Shown piece after piece: positions 14,336 to 22,891 of a DNA stretch of 37,298 nucleotides. A model generated the notes under the pieces. It saw nothing but the letters and a program-made list of their open reading frames with translations, ran no database searches and was not told where the DNA came from. The translations under genes were made by a program, and so were the position numbers. The stretch's first letter is position 1. Each line of letters begins with the position of its first letter. This DNA comes from Candidatus Woesebacteria bacterium RIFCSPHIGHO2_01_FULL_39_32 (GTDB lineage Bacteria; Patescibacteriota; Microgenomatia; UBA8517): assembly GCA_001792345.1 (NCBI GenBank), contig MGGJ01000012.1:70091-107388 (forward strand). Reading direction: 5' to 3'.

Positions 14336-16867
14336 ATGGATTTTTCAGAATTTACAGGTTTAACTACATCCTCGATCTTTACGGAACTTCAAACAAGTCT
14401 AACGGGATTAACTGCGGCTGAATCCAATGCTCGTCTGAAAAAGTACGGAGAGAACAAAATTACCTCAAGGGAGGTTACTTCATGGCAAATACTGGTTCGA
14501 CAATTCAAAAGCCCGTTTGTCTACCTTCTGTTTATTTCTTTTCTCATTTTACTTTTACTCGGCGAGATGATTGATGCATTTATGATCCTGCTTTTCGTAG
14601 GAATTAACGCCAGCTTAGGCTTTTACCAAGAATATAAATCGGAATCGGCAGTAAAACTTTTAAAGAAATATTTAGTCGCAAAAATTAAAGTAAGACGTGA
14701 CGGCGTAGAAACAAATATTGAGACACGATTTTTGGTTGAAGGTGACCTAATTACATTAGAACCGGGAGATATAATTCCTGCCGATGTACGGTTTATTAAG
14801 ACTTATAATTTGACTGCCGACGAGGAAGTTTTAACGGGAGAGTCTCAACCTGTACAAAAATTTGCAGACCCTATTAAAAAACACATTAAAGAAATCTATG
14901 AAGCAGAAAATATTGGATTTTCTGGAACTACTATCGCTGGTGGTAAGGCAGAAGCAGTAGTCTTTGCGACGGGTGGATCAACAAATTATGCAAAGATAGT
15001 TGAACTAACTTCCGGTGCCGAGCGGGAGAGTACCTTTGAAAAAGAGTTGGGTCGTTTTTCAAAATTTACCCTCTTGGTTGTACTTGCAACACTCATATTC
15101 ATCGTTGTCACCAGCGTTGCCATAAAGCCGAATCCATCATTTATTGAGTTGGCTCTTTTTTCTATTGCTTTGGCGGTTTCCGTTATTCCCGAAGCGTTGC
15201 CTGTGGTCACTACCTTTTCTTTGTCGATCGGTGCAGTTTCCCTTGCCAAGAAAAACGTTATTGTTAAACGTCTTTCCGCAATCGAGGATTTGGGAGCACT
15301 AGAGGTACTAGCAAGCGATAAAACCGGAACTTTAACCGAAAATAAACTTACTATTATTGATGTTTATTCGAAAGATAAGGACGAATGCATCTTGAAAGCA
15401 AATCTTGCTTCGGGAGATCTAGCACTTTCCCGTAATGTTCAGAATAATGCTTTCGATATTGCATTGTCAGTAAAGTTAGACGAATTAGGAGGAAGATATA
15501 GGTTAAATTTATATGAAAAGATAGATGAGATTCCTTTCGACCCAAATCGAAGACGCGTTACAGTAGTTATCGCTGACCATACCGATACATATATTGTCAC
15601 TCGAGGCTCACCTGAGGATATATTGGCTATTTGTAAACTTTCCGACAAAGGTCGTAAAAAACTTCTTGAATGGACTCGTTCAATGGGCGAAAAGGGAAAG
15701 CGTGTACTTGCGGTGGCGGAATGTAAACTGAATCAGAAAGATGCTAAAGACATTCTAAAATGCGAGAATAACCTTAAGTTTTTAGGTTTAATAACTTTTT
15801 CAGATCCAATTAAGGAAAGCGCGTACGTTGCGATCAGTAGCGCAAAAAAGTTGGGTGTGAGAGTTATGATTTTGACTGGAGACAGCCCCGAAGTTGCTGT
15901 AAGCGTTGCTAGACAGGTCAAATTAATAACATCCTACGATGATGTAATTACAGGTTCTGAATTCGAAGAACTAAGTGTAACCGAGAAGCATAAAGCGGTC
16001 GAAAAATATCAGGTTTTTGCCCGCGTGACTCCACAGCAAAAATACGACATCATAAAACTTTTACAAGAAAAATATTCGGTTGGGTTTTTGGGTGAGGGAA
16101 TTAATGATGCACCTGCTTTAAAGATTTCTGATGTAGCAATTGTTGTTGACGGAGCTAGCGATGTTGCCCGAGAAGCATCCGATATTGTCCTTTTGGAGAG
16201 AAGTTTAAAAGTCATTTTGGACGGAATTGAGGGTGGTAGAAAAGTATTTGAGAATACTTCAAAATACATTACAGCAACGATGGCATCGAATTTCGGAAAC
16301 TTTTTCGCCATTGCCATCATTGCTCCTTTTATTAATTTTTTGCCTATGCTTCCGTTACAAATTCTTTTGGTCAACCTTCTTTCCGACTTTCCTATGATAA
16401 TGGTTGCAACCGATAATGTTGATGAGGAAGCGCTTACTACCCCTAAACGTTATAACCTTAGAAGTTTTGCGACTTCCGCTTTATCTTTTGGATTTATTTC
16501 AACGAGCTTCGATTTTGTACTTTTTAGTTTATTTGTCAAACATGGAGAGGGACAACTTCAAACTTATTGGTTCATCGAAAGCATTCTTTCTGAGCTTTTG
16601 TTTCTATTTTCAATAAGAAGTCAAAAGGCGTTTTTTGCCACAAAATTACCCTCGAAACCCTTGGTTTATCTGACCATATTTACTATTATCCTTACGCTTG
16701 CTATACCATTTACTAGCATTGGCAGAAATATTTTCGGTTTTATTGAGCCCAACATGAAAGGCCTATTAATAGTCTTTGCAATTGTCTTTACCTATCTACT
16801 ATCAAACGAAGCAGTAAAATTATTTCTTCGTAGATTGGCCTCAAAAGGCCTCGCCTTGCGAGGCTAA
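14336..16867 (+). CDS. P-type cation-transporting ATPase (P2 type)
   Basis: ATP-driven cation pump in the membrane. The N-terminal cation_ATPase_N domain (residues 1-65) is followed by two helices, then the actuator domain with TGES near residue 168 (EEVLTGESQPV). Transmembrane helix 4 has PEALP, as in bacterial Ca-type P2 ATPases. The phosphorylated Asp is residue 328 in SDKTGTLTEN. The nucleotide domain and the hinge GEGINDAPALKISDVAI follow, then the C-terminal helices. The ion (Ca, Mg or another) cannot be settled. I start at ATG 14336, not the TTG at 14318 that lies before the -10 box. The last eight codons come from the left copy of the REP repeat, which also supplies the stop codon. 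Confidence 0.92.
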   Translation: MDFSEFTGLTTSSIFTELQTSLTGLTAAESNARLKKYGENKITSREVTSWQILVRQFKSPFVYLLFISFLILLLLGEMIDAFMILLFVGINASLGFYQEYKSESAVKLLKKYLVAKIKVRRDGVETNIETRFLVEGDLITLEPGDIIPADVRFIKTYNLTADEEVLTGESQPVQKFADPIKKHIKEIYEAENIGFSGTTIAGGKAEAVVFATGGSTNYAKIVELTSGAERESTFEKELGRFSKFTLLVVLATLIFIVVTSVAIKPNPSFIELALFSIALAVSVIPEALPVVTTFSLSIGAVSLAKKNVIVKRLSAIEDLGALEVLASDKTGTLTENKLTIIDVYSKDKDECILKANLASGDLALSRNVQNNAFDIALSVKLDELGGRYRLNLYEKIDEIPFDPNRRRVTVVIADHTDTYIVTRGSPEDILAICKLSDKGRKKLLEWTRSMGEKGKRVLAVAECKLNQKDAKDILKCENNLKFLGLITFSDPIKESAYVAISSAKKLGVRVMILTGDSPEVAVSVARQVKLITSYDDVITGSEFEELSVTEKHKAVEKYQVFARVTPQQKYDIIKLLQEKYSVGFLGEGINDAPALKISDVAIVVDGASDVAREASDIVLLERSLKVILDGIEGGRKVFENTSKYITATMASNFGNFFAIAIIAPFINFLPMLPLQILLVNLLSDFPMIMVATDNVDEEALTTPKRYNLRSFATSALSFGFISTSFDFVLFSLFVKHGEGQLQTYWFIESILSELLFLFSIRSQKAFFATKLPSKPLVYLTIFTIILTLAIPFTSIGRNIFGFIEPNMKGLLIVFAIVFTYLLSNEAVKLFLRRLASKGLALRG

Positions 16868-16868
16868 A
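16838..16868. repeat. REP repeat, left copy (31 bp)
   Basis: A 31-base sequence identical to 17587-17617 in the same orientation. Its heart is the hairpin GCCTCGC-CTT-GCGAGGC. It overlaps the 3' end of the ATPase gene, including its stop codon, and lies just past the 3' end of the transposase gene. Confidence 0.93.
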
Positions 16869-16873
16869 TTAAC

Positions 16874-17572
16874 TTAGTTTTCAATTATAATATTCGAAAT
16901 GTCTACATTATCCATTTTAGTATTTGTGTTGCCGTTAACGAAGGCAGAGTATGAAAGTAGGGGATTACGTTTTGAGAAAAACGCCAGGATATCATTGGGT
17001 TTAACCCAATTTGTGTTTTGTTTACCTGTATAATTCTCGTAAGAAGATAGTTGTATTTGCAAGGCCTCGCCTTGGGAGGTTGAAACTTCCAAAGCTTGAA
17101 GATGAATATAGCGTGTAAGATGAAGTAATTGCTCATCGGATTCTATAAGAACTGCTTTATATACGCCCTGATATAAAGAACCGACTCTTTTGTATTTTTT
17201 GTTAAAGTACATTGTGTATCTCGTACCAATTGAATTCATAAAAAGATCAATCGAAGTAGCATTTTTTTGTTTAACCAGAAAATGAAAATGGTTTGGCATT
17301 AAACAATAGGCAATAACAGATATTTCATCCGCGAAATTATTAAGTCTTAATTCTTTAATTATTTTTGCTTTTTCTTTATACGTTGTTGAGGGATTGGATA
17401 GTTTATCTTGTAGCAAGTCAGTATTTTTGGAAGTTAGATATTGTTTAAGATAAGAAAGGAATACAGCGTAATCCTGCGCGTCCTCGAAAATTATTCGTTT
17501 TTCAACGCCTCTGTTATAAATATGATAATATCCGTTTTCAGTATATTTTTTTCTTGAGTTCCTTGCGGGCAT
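16874..17572 (-). CDS. rayT: REP-associated tyrosine transposase (IS200-like Y1)
   Basis: Single-domain HUH transposase (232 aa from the ATG at 17572). Seen motifs: the N-terminal YTENGYYHIYNRGVEKRIIF, the HUH metal motif in YCLMPNHFHFLVK, and the catalytic Tyr region GTRYTMYFNKKYKRVGSLYQG. Such proteins cut single-stranded DNA at REP hairpins and spread or maintain those repeats without being classical insertion sequences. The frame is open upstream to 17632, but that part runs through the REP copy, and family members start at MPARNSRKKY. Identical 31-bp REP repeats lie on both sides, and a third REP-like segment lies inside the gene (17061-17079). Confidence 0.93.
   Translation of the reverse strand: MPARNSRKKYTENGYYHIYNRGVEKRIIFEDAQDYAVFLSYLKQYLTSKNTDLLQDKLSNPSTTYKEKAKIIKELRLNNFADEISVIAYCLMPNHFHFLVKQKNATSIDLFMNSIGTRYTMYFNKKYKRVGSLYQGVYKAVLIESDEQLLHLTRYIHLQALEVSTSQGEALQIQLSSYENYTGKQNTNWVKPNDILAFFSKRNPLLSYSAFVNGNTNTKMDNVDISNIIIEN
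17061..17079. repeat. REP-like segment inside the transposase gene
   Basis: The 19 bases AAGGCCTCGCCTTGGGAGG differ from the flanking REP copies at one position (G for C). They are read in the transposase frame as part of STSQGEALQIQ. Confidence 0.75.
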
Positions 17573-17586
17573 ACTTACTTTGTCCA

Positions 17587-17617
17587 GCCTCAAAAGGCCT
17601 CGCCTTGCGAGGCTAAA
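17587..17617. repeat. REP repeat, right copy (31 bp)
   Basis: Identical to 16838-16868 and in the same orientation. It covers the last bases and stop codon of the MgtE-like gene (17613-17615) and lies 15 bases before the transposase start. Confidence 0.93.
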
Positions 17618-18590
17618 GAAGGGCTGAGGCAATTGAAAAATAAATTACTATACTAAGTAAGTCTTGCAAAATAGTAGTAAATGGACCGCTTCCAATTGCT
17701 GGATCCTTCCCGTTTTTTTGTAAAAACCAAGGAATAAGTGTTGCTATAAAGATTGAGCCTACTATACCCGAAAACATTGCACTTCCTACAATAAGAGTAA
17801 TTCTGGGATCTTTTAGCCAAACCAGTATAAATATTGAAATTAGAAAAGAAATAACTAACCCAATTGAAACAGCAACCTGAGCTTCCTTAAAAAGATATTT
17901 TGCAAGGTTAACTTTTTCTAAAGCAGCGTATCTTACAAATATTGTTTCGGATTGAGTTCCAACCGCGTCGTTCATATAAACAATTACTGGTATAAAAAAA
18001 GCTAAGGCTATTTCTTTTTCGAGAACCAATTCATAGCGCTTGACTATCATTGTTGCGGCTATTCCTCCCAGAAGTCCTAAAATTAACCAAGGAAGTCTGG
18101 CTTTGACTATTTGAGAAAATCTATTTTTAAATACGTCCAAAAAACCCTCTGTTGATAAGATGCCGGAAAATTTCATGAGTTCTTCAAGGTGTTCTTCGTG
18201 CATTATTTTGAAAATTTGTCCTGCATCAATAATTCCCAAAAAATGTCCATTTTGGTCAGTTATGGGTATGGATACAGCACCCTTTTTGACTGCTAGCTTT
18301 ATAGCCGTCTCTTGATGAGAGTGATCTGTTAAAACTTCGAAGTTTCTTTCCATAATTTTTTCGAGAATTTCTTTGGGGGGAGCCGCCAGGAGCTTTTTAA
18401 ATTCTACATCGCCTATAAGCATGTTTTCTTTGTCTATAACATAAATGCTTTCAGTATTTGGCCAACTACCAATCTTACCTTGGATTACCGAAAGAGCTTT
18501 TTCTACTGAATCCTGTTTATGAAACGTTAATTCAAAAGGGACGATATGTTTATCGAGAGCGTGTTTGGGATACGGATTTACCTTTGTCAT
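17613..18590 (-). CDS. mgtE: MgtE-family magnesium transporter (CBS domain protein)
   Basis: Two CBS domains occupy about residues 20-135 (IYVIDKENMLIGDVEFKKLL; AVSIPITDQNGHFLGIIDAGQ). They are followed by five membrane helices with the MgtE signatures FIPVIVYMNDAVGTQSET and GKDPAIGSGPFTTILQDLLSIVIYF. In MgtE the CBS domains sense cytoplasmic Mg and close the channel. The N-terminal MgtE_N superhelical domain is absent, which makes this a short form (325 aa). I chose ATG 18590 over an upstream TTG at 18623. The C-terminus ends at IASALL with the stop codon inside the REP repeat, so the last residues may have been altered by the insertion. Confidence 0.88.
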   Translation of the reverse strand: MTKVNPYPKHALDKHIVPFELTFHKQDSVEKALSVIQGKIGSWPNTESIYVIDKENMLIGDVEFKKLLAAPPKEILEKIMERNFEVLTDHSHQETAIKLAVKKGAVSIPITDQNGHFLGIIDAGQIFKIMHEEHLEELMKFSGILSTEGFLDVFKNRFSQIVKARLPWLILGLLGGIAATMIVKRYELVLEKEIALAFFIPVIVYMNDAVGTQSETIFVRYAALEKVNLAKYLFKEAQVAVSIGLVISFLISIFILVWLKDPRITLIVGSAMFSGIVGSIFIATLIPWFLQKNGKDPAIGSGPFTTILQDLLSIVIYFSIASALL

Positions 18591-18603
18591 TTTAGGTGGG
18601 GTT

Positions 18604-18613
18604 GTATTACAAT
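18604..18613. promoter_or_regulatory. Overlapping divergent -10 boxes, mgtE-like gene and M16 protease
   Basis: TACAAT on the plus strand (18608-18613) and TAATAC on the minus strand overlap. The minus-strand transcript would begin only a few bases before the MgtE ATG. The plus-strand transcript would carry a 30-base leader with a small CGCC/GGCG hairpin (18624-18637) before the M16 ATG. Confidence 0.4.
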
Positions 18614-18651
18614 AGTAGCACAAACGCCCAGAGTGGCGATTTTCTTTTTCA

Positions 18652-19926
18652 ATGGATTATAAGCTTACAGCTCTCAAAAACGGACTTCGGGTTATTACTG
18701 TACCAATACCGACTCTTGAGTCGGCTGCTGTCACCCTTTGGGTAGGAGTCGGATCACGTTTCGAAGAAGAAAAACAAGCAGGAGTATCACACTTTTTAGA
18801 GCACATGGTATTTAAAGGAAGTAAAAAATTCCCTTCAGCACGTGCGGTATCGCTGGCGGTTGATTCAATCGGAGCAGAAAGTAATGCAGGGACTTCCCAT
18901 GAGTGGACGGATTTTTACATTAAATCACAAGCCTCCCAAGTTGAGCGGTCATTTGAAATCTTAACAGATATCGTTCTTAATCCACTATTAAAATTACCCG
19001 ACATTAAACGCGAAAAGGGTGTCATTTTGGAAGAAATTTCGATGCATAAAGATAATCCTATGGAAAGAATAGGAGATATTTTTACTAATCTTACTTTTGC
19101 TGGGAATTCCCTTGGAAGAGACGTTATCGGATCGGTAGATACTGTGAGGGCAATAACAAGGGACGACTTTGAAAATTATCGGCAATTACATTACAAGGCA
19201 AAAAATATGGTTTTAACGGTTTCCGGAAATATCCATGAAGATAAGATTATACATATAGCTGATAAATATTTTGGTGCTCTTGAAAGTGGTACAAAAGAGG
19301 AAGCCAAAAAATTTACTCCGTCGATTAAAAAACCTGGAGTAAAAGTCGAGTTTAAAGACACAGAGCAAGCACACTTAATTTTAGGTTTTTATGGATACAA
19401 TCGTATACACTCTCGACGCTATGCAGAAGGATTGTTATCTGTAATATTGGGAAGGGGCATGAGCTCACGACTTTTTACAGAGATAAGAGAGAAAAGAGGA
19501 TTGGCTTATGCGGTAGGATCTTCAATCTCGCGTTTTGTAGATACGGGAGTTTTCGGTACATACGCGGGAATTAATCCTAAAAATATTTCTAAGGTGATTA
19601 AAGTTATTCTTGACCAGTCTTATGGAATCGCCATGGGTAAATATCCTCTTAAGGAAAAGGAGCTCAAAAAGGCAAAAGAGTTTGTAAAAGGTCGGACCGC
19701 ACTATCTTTGGAAGATACGATTGAAGTAAATGAGTTTTTTGGCCAAAGAGCTTTGTTTCTACCTGAAATAGATACTCCCGAGGAATTTTTCAAAAAGGTT
19801 GATGATGTTCATTTGGAAGAACTTGAAAGAGCCGCAAAAGAGATCTTTGTTCCTGAAAAATTAAATCTTGCTATCATTGGCCCTTACAAAAACGATAAAC
19901 AATTTAGTAAAATACTGTCGAAATGA
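18652..19926 (+). CDS. M16 family zinc protease (processing-peptidase type)
   Basis: Metalloprotease with the inverted zinc motif HxxEH: His47, Glu50 and His51 in SHFLEHMVFKG. The distal Glu lies in KREKGVILEEISMHKDNP (about residue 127). The C-terminal M16 domain carries MSSRLFTEIREKRGLAYAVGS. At 424 aa it matches the common bacterial single-chain form (PqqL/YmxG-like). The physiological substrate is unknown; relatives degrade peptides or process secreted proteins. Its stop overlaps the next start by four bases (ATGA), so the kinase is translationally coupled. Confidence 0.93.
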   Translation: MDYKLTALKNGLRVITVPIPTLESAAVTLWVGVGSRFEEEKQAGVSHFLEHMVFKGSKKFPSARAVSLAVDSIGAESNAGTSHEWTDFYIKSQASQVERSFEILTDIVLNPLLKLPDIKREKGVILEEISMHKDNPMERIGDIFTNLTFAGNSLGRDVIGSVDTVRAITRDDFENYRQLHYKAKNMVLTVSGNIHEDKIIHIADKYFGALESGTKEEAKKFTPSIKKPGVKVEFKDTEQAHLILGFYGYNRIHSRRYAEGLLSVILGRGMSSRLFTEIREKRGLAYAVGSSISRFVDTGVFGTYAGINPKNISKVIKVILDQSYGIAMGKYPLKEKELKKAKEFVKGRTALSLEDTIEVNEFFGQRALFLPEIDTPEEFFKKVDDVHLEELERAAKEIFVPEKLNLAIIGPYKNDKQFSKILSK

Positions 19927-21014
19927 AAAGTTTGGAATTTCCAATTATCGGTACAAAGGTCAGGGATATGCCTGCCGGCAGGCATGGTTTAACCAGAAAA
20001 TTTGATATCGAAAGTCCCCAAGGCCGCAAGAAATATTTTCAGGCTAAAGTCGGCGATGAAATAAAGTCGATAGAAAAATTTCTGAATAAAGGAAATACTT
20101 TTATTGCTTATTTTTTGGGTAAGAAATCTTCTGGTAAGGGAACTTATTCAAAACTTCTGATGGAAATCTTCGGTGAAGATAAAATTGCCCATGTGTCTGT
20201 CGGAGATTTGGTTCGCGAGACAGACGATTGGAATACTTTTAAAAATACTAAGAGATTTGAACGTTTGAAAAATTACTATAGAGGCTATGTTTCTTTTGAG
20301 ACAATTGTCAAATCTCTGTCCAGTCGTTCGACTACAAAATTGCTTCCCACTGAATTTATTTTGGCACTTTTGAAGGCTCATATTGATGAGCTTCAGGGGA
20401 AAGCAATCTTTATCGACGGATTACCCAGGGCAATGGATCAGGTTTCGTATTCTCTTTATTTCAGAGACATTATCAATTACAGGCAAGACCCCGACTTTTT
20501 TGTTCTAATCGATATTCCCGAATCAGTTATCGATGAGAGGATGAAGTACCGAGTGGTGTGTCCAGTTTGTCAGACTTCGAGAAATATAAAACTTTTGATA
20601 ACAAGTAAAATTGAGTACGATTCTAAGAACAAAGAATTTTATTTAATCTGCGATAATCCAACTTGCAAAGGAGCACGGATGGTTCGTAAAGAAGGTGATG
20701 AGAAAGGACTTGAGCCGATACGTGAGCGGTTAATGAATGACGAGGAGCTGATAAAAACCGCATTTAAACTTCATGGTGTTCCGAAGATTTTACTTCGGAA
20801 TCATGTACCGATAAGTGAGGCTGAAAAATATTTTGACGACTACGAACTTACTCCTGAATATGTATTGAAATGGGATGCAAAAGCAAAGAAAGTAAAAGTA
20901 ATAGAAAAGCCGTGGACTGTAAAAGATGACAATGGAGTAGAATGCTACAGTCTTCTTGCCCCTCCAGTTGTTGTAGCATTCATTAAGCAAATGGTTGAGG
21001 TATTAGGTTTGTAA
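19923..21014 (+). CDS. Adenylate kinase-like nucleoside monophosphate kinase, extended
   Basis: P-loop GKKSSGKG at residues 66-73 inside FIAYFLGKKSSGKGTYSKLL, followed by an NMP-binding region (HVSVGDLVRETDDW) and the FIDGLPRAMDQVSYSL strand (the usual DGFPR region). A zinc-type LID has Cys pairs CPVC and CDNPTC near 210-245. The ending ECYSLLAPPVVVAFIKQMVEVLGL is not in ordinary Adk. At 363 aa it is about 150 longer than Adk, with a 55-residue N-terminal addition. That addition contains the in-frame palindrome 19968-19985 (MPAGRH). It may be a CPR-type adenylate kinase. Translation is coupled to the protease. Confidence 0.85.
   Translation: MKSLEFPIIGTKVRDMPAGRHGLTRKFDIESPQGRKKYFQAKVGDEIKSIEKFLNKGNTFIAYFLGKKSSGKGTYSKLLMEIFGEDKIAHVSVGDLVRETDDWNTFKNTKRFERLKNYYRGYVSFETIVKSLSSRSTTKLLPTEFILALLKAHIDELQGKAIFIDGLPRAMDQVSYSLYFRDIINYRQDPDFFVLIDIPESVIDERMKYRVVCPVCQTSRNIKLLITSKIEYDSKNKEFYLICDNPTCKGARMVRKEGDEKGLEPIRERLMNDEELIKTAFKLHGVPKILLRNHVPISEAEKYFDDYELTPEYVLKWDAKAKKVKVIEKPWTVKDDNGVECYSLLAPPVVVAFIKQMVEVLGL
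19968..19985. repeat. Perfect 18-bp palindrome inserted in the kinase gene
   Basis: ATGCCTGCCGGCAGGCAT reads the same on both strands and codes in frame for MPAGRH near residue 16. It is related to the comEC palindrome 4481-4500 (shared core GCCTNCCGGNAGGC). Confidence 0.8.
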
Positions 21015-21029
21015 ACTCTACACATAAGT

Positions 21030-21035
21030 TACAAT
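21030..21035 (+). promoter_or_regulatory. -10 box of the first Tat-signal gene
   Basis: TACAAT lies eight bases before the ATG at 21043, so the transcript would begin at or just before the start codon. The -35 region is weak. Confidence 0.45.
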
Positions 21036-21042
21036 AAAATAT

Positions 21043-22152
21043 ATGGATGAAACATTTGATGATGGATCGATTGCTCCGACAAAGGAATCTAAATCAAAGA
21101 AAGCTAAAATTGAATCTAAATCAGGAATAAAACCTCTTAATAGAAGACAATTTCTACAGGTTGCTGGATTAGGGGCGGTGGGAATTGCTGGATCGACAGC
21201 AGCTGCTCGTACTGTAGAAAGGGGCGCACGTGCTTTGGCACTTGCTACTCCAGAGAAATTTAAAGATCCGCTTGCAAATATAATAAGAGAAATGCAGGGT
21301 GAGTTTCCAGATACAGATTGGACGGCAGATCCGGAAAAGTGGGCAAATGCAATTAGAAGCGGATTTTCGCGGGCTAATCTTTCTCAAACTCCAGAAAATC
21401 TAGGAATTGCACTTACACTTATCAGAGCATCGAGTGGTTTTAGAGAAGTGCCACCCGTATATGGTCAACTTCCGACTCCGCCTGAAACATCCTTTGATAC
21501 TTTAAAAAAACAGTGGACTGGTGGCCCCATGGAAGTAAATTTTAACTATGTTATGGAATTGGAAGGAATCAGCGAAAAAGAGGCTTTACAAAAACTAAAT
21601 TCTTTAGATGAAGGTTTGTACTACGGAGCCAGCATGCTTAAAGACATTTTACAGTATTACAAGGATATTCCCGATGAAAAACTCAGACTTGGATGTATCT
21701 TTGCAGATTGGAATGCGGGTGTGGGCAGATCCGTTAGAGCGGGTCTACAGGCGGCAGTATCTAAGCTAACATGGATTCCAATGAGACAAACAGGGCTTCT
21801 TCTATTGGAGGATCCTAAGACCAAAAGTGTTCCAGTTATAGACGCAATAGTAAAATTTGATAAAGTATTTAATCTTCCCCCAGATGCCGTGCGTTCAGAT
21901 TTAGAAAAACCAACACCTGAAATTAGAGAAACAGTTACTTGGAAGCAAGTAGAAAAGGTTTTAGGACATGCAATTGAACCTACTCCTGCAGACATTGATG
22001 TACCTGGTTTAGTTGGAATGGCCAAAGAGGCAATGCTAAAAGAAGGTAGCTCAAAAAAGTATGCAGACCATCGTTTAAGCGAGTACAAAGTTGTAGGAAA
22101 TATAGTTAGTGCTGCAATAAAAGAAACGCCTCCGCCTATTGCGGGGAGTTAA
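21043..22152 (+). CDS. Exported protein with twin-arginine signal, possibly DUF1615-like
   Basis: A basic N-terminus leads to the twin-arginine motif NRRQFLQVAGLGAVGIAGSTAAA (about residues 33-55), so export by Tat in a folded state is likely. The mature part has ALTLIRASSGF, TGGPMEVNFNYVMELEG, LYYGASMLKDILQYY and CIFADWNAGVGRSVRAGLQ. This order faintly resembles the DUF1615 lysozyme-like family (GPM...; FADWNAG), from memory and not certain. A muramidase-like role on the cell wall is therefore only a guess. It starts 28 bases after the kinase stop with its own -10 box. Confidence 0.7.
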   Translation: MDETFDDGSIAPTKESKSKKAKIESKSGIKPLNRRQFLQVAGLGAVGIAGSTAAARTVERGARALALATPEKFKDPLANIIREMQGEFPDTDWTADPEKWANAIRSGFSRANLSQTPENLGIALTLIRASSGFREVPPVYGQLPTPPETSFDTLKKQWTGGPMEVNFNYVMELEGISEKEALQKLNSLDEGLYYGASMLKDILQYYKDIPDEKLRLGCIFADWNAGVGRSVRAGLQAAVSKLTWIPMRQTGLLLLEDPKTKSVPVIDAIVKFDKVFNLPPDAVRSDLEKPTPEIRETVTWKQVEKVLGHAIEPTPADIDVPGLVGMAKEAMLKEGSSKKYADHRLSEYKVVGNIVSAAIKETPPPIAGS

Positions 22153-22189
22153 TGTATAACTAAAATCTTTAATTATGGAATTCGCGTAG

Positions 22190-22195
22190 TATAAT
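22190..22195 (+). promoter_or_regulatory. -10 box of the second Tat-signal gene
   Basis: A perfect TATAAT ends eight bases before the ATG at 22204, predicting a leaderless mRNA. No good -35 is visible. Confidence 0.5.
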
Positions 22196-22203
22196 ATAAG
22201 CGT

Positions 22204-22836
22204 ATGCAAGAAAGATTACTAGAAAAAATTGTTTTGAAAATTCCTGGAGTCAGAAGGGTAGTGGATGCTCCCTATGATCAGGGAAGAAGAGATTTTATGC
22301 AAAGATCTATTGCGACGGTTGGAGCTGTTGCTAGATTCACGCCCACGGCGGCTTTATTAGTAAAAACCGCTGAATATCTTCCTGGTTGTTCTCCACTTGA
22401 AGACGAATTGTTAGAAAGGGCTAGGGAGATAGAGGAGGCAAAAAATAAATCCACAACCGCAAGTAATTCTGGGGGTACTGATCCAGGTGACGAAAATGTA
22501 ATTCATACAGGTGGAGATTTTGATGTAAGTACTGGAACTAGCCAAGAGCAAGAACTTGCAGGTATTGAATTAAAAGAAGAAACATTACGTATCAATCCAG
22601 TAGATGGTGTAAACACCGAATTTACTACAGTTTCCGAATCAGGAGATATATTTAATTGTAGAGAATTTAACCCAGGGAGCAGAGAAGTGGGACTCCAATG
22701 TACTGATGCTAGTGGAAATTCTGTTGACTTAAGTCTAGTACCAATTAGCATTACAAAACAAGAAACTGTGGATACTTCAAGGACAGATGGTAATTTTACT
22801 GTAACAGAGTTGCTGGTAACGTTATTCAAGCCCTAG
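22204..22836 (+). CDS. Putative exported protein with twin-arginine-like signal
   Basis: Not recognised. Residues 27-60 look like a Tat signal followed by a lipobox-like end: GRRDFMQRSIATVGAVARF, a hydrophobic run (PTAALLVKTA) and LPGC with Cys near residue 61, which could be lipid-modified. A short helical charged stretch follows, then a Ser/Thr/Gly-rich linker (about 80-105). A compact C-terminal domain of beta type (about 120-210) has two Cys. It has no close family that I know. It follows the other Tat-type gene after 51 bases with its own TATAAT. Confidence 0.6.
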   Translation: MQERLLEKIVLKIPGVRRVVDAPYDQGRRDFMQRSIATVGAVARFTPTAALLVKTAEYLPGCSPLEDELLERAREIEEAKNKSTTASNSGGTDPGDENVIHTGGDFDVSTGTSQEQELAGIELKEETLRINPVDGVNTEFTTVSESGDIFNCREFNPGSREVGLQCTDASGNSVDLSLVPISITKQETVDTSRTDGNFTVTELLVTLFKP

Positions 22837-22891
22837 ATGGTTTTTCTTTATATTAAGCTTTAACGAATAGATTTTACCCAGAAGATTACTT

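Larger units (their letters stand above)
16838..17617. mobile_element. REPtron: transposase gene between two REP repeats
   Basis: The 780-bp unit consists of a REP copy, the RAYT gene and a second REP copy in direct orientation. It sits between the convergent ATPase and MgtE-like genes, and each of these genes takes its stop codon from a REP copy. No other target duplication is visible. Confidence 0.85.
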
